From JAQXDR01 sp038138625 (GTDB lineage: Bacteria; Pseudomonadota; Alphaproteobacteria; Rhodobacterales; Rhodobacteraceae), in NCBI GenBank assembly GCA_038138625.1, contig JAYQEA010000084.1, positions 1 to 17,780 of the forward strand: a stretch of 17,780 bases of DNA. Reading direction: 5' to 3'. Below the pieces are notes generated by a model. That model saw only the letters and a program-made list of their open reading frames with translations. It was not told the origin of the DNA and searched no databases. The first letter of the stretch is position 1, and the number at the start of each line of letters is the position of its first letter. Below, in pieces: positions 14,947 to 17,780 of the stretch. Made by a program: the position numbers and the translations under genes.

Positions 14947-16134
14947 GTGTTCGATTTTCTGCGCAAAGCTGACGACACGAGCCAGCCCCCCGAGCGCAAA
15001 GCCAGCGCCACGGGTCCTTTGGTGGCCTATGCAACCTCTGGCCGTGTGGCCTGGACGCCACGGGATGTGGTGTCTTTGACACGCGCCGGTTTTTCAGGAA
15101 ATCCCGTTGGTTTTCGTGCTGTTAAATTGATTGCCGAAGCTGCCGCCGCGCTGCCCTTGGTCTGCCAGGATGTTGAGCGTCGGTTCGAAACCCATCCGAT
15201 GCTTCAATTGATATCATCGCCAAATCTGGCACAGGGTCGTGCGGAGCTTTTGGAGGCTCTGTTTGCACAACTTCTGTTATCAGGGGATTCTTATCTAGAA
15301 GCCGTGCCCGACACGAATGGTGCACCGCTGGAGTTGCATGTTTTGCGGTCTGATAGAATGCGGATTGTGCCGGGTCCGGATGGATGGCCAGTGGCCTATG
15401 ACTACACTGTCGGGGCCCGGACGCATCGTTTTGATATCACCGCCGCTGCACCAGCAATCTGCCATATCAAGAGTTTTCATCCACAAGATGTTCATTATGG
15501 ATTTTCACCTCTGCAAGCGGCGGCTCAGGCTGTTGATGTGCATAATTCCGCAAGCCATTGGTCCAAGGGATTATTGGACAACGCCGCACGCCCTTCAGGA
15601 GCGATCGTCTATCGTAGTTCCGATGGACAGGGCAGCATGAGTTCGGATCAATATGACCGTCTGGTATCGGAAATGGAGGCGCATCATCAGGGCGCGCGCA
15701 ATGCGGGTCGTCCCATGTTGCTAGAAGGCGGACTGGATTGGAAGCCGATGGGGTTTTCGCCATCAGATATGGAATTCCAGAAGACCAAAGAAGCAGCCGC
15801 CCGAGAGATAGCCGTGGCTTTTGGGGTGCCGCCAATGTTGTTGGGTATCCCGGGCGAGGCAACATTTGCAAACTATCAAGAGGCGAACAGAGCGTTTTAT
15901 CGACTGACAGTTCTGCCGTTGGCAACGCGTGTTAGTGCCCAAATCAGCACATGGCTCGGCCGATTAATGAACGAAACAGTCACGCTCAGACCGGACCTTG
16001 ATCAGGTGCCTGCGTTGGCCGGCGAACGCGATGCACAATGGAAACGCGTTGCTGGTGCAGACTTTCTGACGGCTGCCGAAAAACGTGCACTGCTGGGTTT
16101 GCCACCGCTGCCATTGGAGCCAAGTGATGGGTAG
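14947..16134 (+). CDS. GTA g3, HK97-type portal protein
   Basis: Forms the dodecameric ring at one capsid vertex through which DNA enters. 395 residues, typical of HK97-family phage portals in GTAs. Visible family features: GNPVGFRAVKLIAEAAAALPL (about 51-71), LLLSGDSYLEAV (109-120), the region ICHIKSFHPQDVHYGFSPLQ, and FGVPPMLLGIPGEATFANYQEANRAFYRLTVLPL (about 294-327), the conserved wing-clip part. The start is a GTG at 14947 with AAGGAG ending eight bases upstream. The stop overlaps the start of g3.5 by 8 bases (ATGGGTAG). Confidence 0.94.
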   Translation: MFDFLRKADDTSQPPERKASATGPLVAYATSGRVAWTPRDVVSLTRAGFSGNPVGFRAVKLIAEAAAALPLVCQDVERRFETHPMLQLISSPNLAQGRAELLEALFAQLLLSGDSYLEAVPDTNGAPLELHVLRSDRMRIVPGPDGWPVAYDYTVGARTHRFDITAAAPAICHIKSFHPQDVHYGFSPLQAAAQAVDVHNSASHWSKGLLDNAARPSGAIVYRSSDGQGSMSSDQYDRLVSEMEAHHQGARNAGRPMLLEGGLDWKPMGFSPSDMEFQKTKEAAAREIAVAFGVPPMLLGIPGEATFANYQEANRAFYRLTVLPLATRVSAQISTWLGRLMNETVTLRPDLDQVPALAGERDAQWKRVAGADFLTAAEKRALLGLPPLPLEPSDG

Positions 16135-16357
16135 ACCATCGGAATTCCAATGCGTTCCAGGTTTGCGACTTGAGTCTTTGGAACGGGTTCATGGGCTACA
16201 GGTTGAGACCTTGACAGAACGTATCAGTCGTCTCGAGACACTGATGGAGAAATTGGAAAAACGTTTGTGGTTAACCGTTTATGGGGTGGTTGCCGTAATC
16301 TTAGCACAAGCTTTTCAGGGGCTTCTGGCCGTTGGTCAGAATGCCTTGGGCAGTTGA
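16127..16357 (+). CDS. GTA g3.5, small GTA head-formation protein (RCAP_rcc01685 family)
   Basis: 76 residues. An amphipathic, coiled-coil-like stretch (about 13-45, LESLERVHGLQVETLTERI and LETLMEKLEKR) is followed by a predicted membrane helix (about 47-70, LWLTVYGVVAVILAQAFQGLLAV). Position between portal and protease and the coil-plus-helix form match g3.5 of the R. capsulatus GTA, of unproven function in capsid formation. ATG at 16127 has GGAG seven bases before it, inside the portal gene; a GTG just before it is an alternative. Translationally coupled to the portal gene. Confidence 0.75.
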   Translation: MGRPSEFQCVPGLRLESLERVHGLQVETLTERISRLETLMEKLEKRLWLTVYGVVAVILAQAFQGLLAVGQNALGS

Positions 16358-16368
16358 AGGAGTTTTAA

Positions 16369-16917
16369 ATGCACAGCGGATTGGAACAGAAATTCTGTCG
16401 GTTCGATACAGAGGTAACTGTCCTTGAGGGGAGCTGTATCGAAGGTTATGCGTCGGTCTTTGGTGCCTGCGATCAAGGCGGGGACGTGGTGGAAGCAGGG
16501 GCATACGCCACATCTCTCAGCCGATTGGCGCAAGAGGGACGAGGTGTCAAAATGCTCTGGCAGCATGATCCTGCGCAACCCATCGGGATCTGGGATGAGG
16601 TCCGGGAAGACGGGCGCGGCCTTTGGGTAAAGGGCAGACTGCTAGACACTGTTGCCAAGGGCCGCGAAGCTGCGTCCCTTATCGCAGCGGGGGCCATTGA
16701 CGGATTGTCTATCGGTTACCGTACCTTGAAAGCTGTAAAGAATGATCAGGGACAGCGTGTCCTGACGGAACTGGAGCTATGGGAGGTGTCGCTTGTGACC
16801 TTTCCTATGCTGCCCAGTGCAAGGGTGGCGTCCAAGGGTGAAGGCCCCGAAGACGCTGACCTGCGCAAACTGGCGCGTTCGCTCGAGGCGGCGCGGCGGG
16901 AGTTGGCGGGCGTCTAA
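16369..16917 (+). CDS. GTA g4, HK97-type prohead protease
   Basis: Peptidase family S78 (HK97 gp4-like): trims the capsid protein's N-terminal scaffold during head maturation. 182 residues. Catalytic triad positions seen: His66 in LWQHDP, Ser114 in IDGLSIGYR, and Glu139 in LWEVSLVTFPM. The opening EGYASVFGACDQGGDVVEAGAY (about 25-46) is also standard for the family. The ATG has AAGGAG seven bases upstream. It sits between g3.5 (11-bp gap) and the capsid gene (38-bp gap), the usual GTA order. All active-site residues are intact, so the protein should work. Confidence 0.94.
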   Translation: MHSGLEQKFCRFDTEVTVLEGSCIEGYASVFGACDQGGDVVEAGAYATSLSRLAQEGRGVKMLWQHDPAQPIGIWDEVREDGRGLWVKGRLLDTVAKGREAASLIAAGAIDGLSIGYRTLKAVKNDQGQRVLTELELWEVSLVTFPMLPSARVASKGEGPEDADLRKLARSLEAARRELAGV

Positions 16918-16955
16918 AGGCGCACGCTTCACCGATACGAAAGAGAGAGAGATAT

Positions 16956-17780
16956 ATGACCGAGATGACTTCTCGGACCGGGGAAGATGTGTCCCCGGTC
17001 GTACAGGTGGGCGACGCTTTGGCGGGACTCGTTTGCGACATTAAGGGCCTCCGGGCCGAGCTTCAGGAAAAACTCCATAAACAGGAAGAACGTATGACCC
17101 ATTTTGACCGTACCACCGCACGTGCCGCACGCCCCGCATTGTCAACGGAGGCCTCGGTAGAGGTGCCGCATGCCAAAGCTTTTAACGCGTATTTGCGCTC
17201 TGGCGATGATGATGCGCTGCGCGGGTTGCCTGTTGAGGGCAAGTCCATGTCAACGGCCGTGAATTCGGATGGTGGCTATCTGGTGGACCCTATCACCTCC
17301 GACAGCGTGATGTCAGTGCTGTCATCAACAGCCTCGCTTCGTGCGATTGCAAATGTCGTTCAAGTCGAAGCGACGTCCTATGATGTTTTAATTGATCATA
17401 CCGAAGCCGGATCGGGTTGGGCCACAGAAAGTGGCGCTGTTGTAGAGACCGGGACGCCATCCATTGATCGTATTTCGATCCCACTTTATGAATTGAATGC
17501 GCTGCCGAAGGCCAGTCAGCGTTTGCTGGATGACAGTGCTTTTGACGTTGAGGGATGGTTGGCTGGCCGTATTGCCGAAACCTTTGCCCGCGCAGAAGCG
17601 GCAGCTTTTGTTTCGGGCGATGGTAATGACAAGCCAATGGGCTTTTTGTCTCATTCAGTGGTGGCCGATAACGCGTGGAGTTGGGGTAACCTGGGATACG
17701 TCGCTACAGGTGCGGACGGGGCCTTTGATACTGATGGCGATGCAATCATTGATTTGGTTTATGCCTTGGGTGCCCAATAC
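16956..17780 (+). CDS. GTA g5, HK97-fold major capsid protein (partial, C-terminus off window)
   Basis: Major head subunit. 275 codons to the window edge, with no stop; about 400 residues would be usual. The first 60 or so residues (with LRAELQEKLHKQEERM, about 32-47) are the coiled-coil scaffolding delta-domain removed by the protease. The shell domain follows: GGYLVDPITSDSVM (106-119), VDPI as in the family, and the fold marks SGDGNDKPMGFL (220-231). The start ATG is chosen because AGAGAGAG lies just before it. Completes the canonical g3-g5 head module. Confidence 0.93.
   Translation, partial: MTEMTSRTGEDVSPVVQVGDALAGLVCDIKGLRAELQEKLHKQEERMTHFDRTTARAARPALSTEASVEVPHAKAFNAYLRSGDDDALRGLPVEGKSMSTAVNSDGGYLVDPITSDSVMSVLSSTASLRAIANVVQVEATSYDVLIDHTEAGSGWATESGAVVETGTPSIDRISIPLYELNALPKASQRLLDDSAFDVEGWLAGRIAETFARAEAAAFVSGDGNDKPMGFLSHSVVADNAWSWGNLGYVATGADGAFDTDGDAIIDLVYALGAQY

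Noticed and set aside
13127..17780. Ordinary prophage
   Set aside because: Gene order and content, including g1 and g3.5, match Rhodobacterales GTAs; no integrase, repressor or attachment repeats at the left boundary.

Overview
The window looks like chromosomal DNA from a marine alphaproteobacterium of the Rhodobacterales (Roseobacter group). Reasons: the L11 and L1 sequences, a GbdR-like GlxA regulator, a class II DAHP synthase, a PAS_5/DUF1457 protein, and the ordered head genes of a Rhodobacter capsulatus-type gene transfer agent (GTA). I cannot name a genus from sequence alone.

Layout. (1) Positions 1-2810, minus strand: a branched-chain-amino-acid-type ABC uptake operon, reading substrate-binding protein, then LivG-type ATPase, then LivF-type ATPase. 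LivF runs off the left edge; permease genes are not in view. A perfect hairpin follows the binding-protein gene. (2) 3243-4340, plus strand: a secreted PQQ-dependent aldose sugar dehydrogenase, then a possible small one-helix membrane protein on the minus strand. (3) 4703-6143: promoter, structured leader, rplK, rplA and an intrinsic terminator. (4) 6259-7162, minus strand: not an empty spacer but the decayed remains of a membrane fatty acid desaturase, spread over several frames and with its histidine box lost. (5) 7300-9840: a GlxA/GbdR-like regulator divergent from a class II DAHP synthase gene. (6) 9930-10562, minus strand: a PAS_5 protein, divergent from a tight plus-strand operon yicC-gmk-gamma carbonic anhydrase (10797-12859).

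(7) 13127-17780, plus strand: the start of a GTA cluster in canonical order: g1 (small terminase), g2 (large terminase), g3 (portal), g3.5, g4 (prohead protease), g5 (major capsid protein, cut by the right edge). All have intact reading frames and the expected catalytic residues. No integrase, repressor or lysogeny genes are seen, which fits a domesticated GTA rather than a prophage. A strong intrinsic terminator lies 52 bp before g1. It either insulates the housekeeping operon from the GTA or sits inside the GTA leader.

How the genes work together: GTA g4 matures the capsid built from g5, g3 forms the DNA portal, and g1/g2 cut and pump host DNA into heads. rplK and rplA are probably co-regulated by L1 binding the leader. 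The Liv-type proteins form one uptake system. I found no tRNA, rRNA, CRISPR array or insertion sequence. The most unusual items are the desaturase pseudogene, the terminator-bearing GTA leader, the AT-rich spacer inside the GTA cluster and the long g1/terL overlap.
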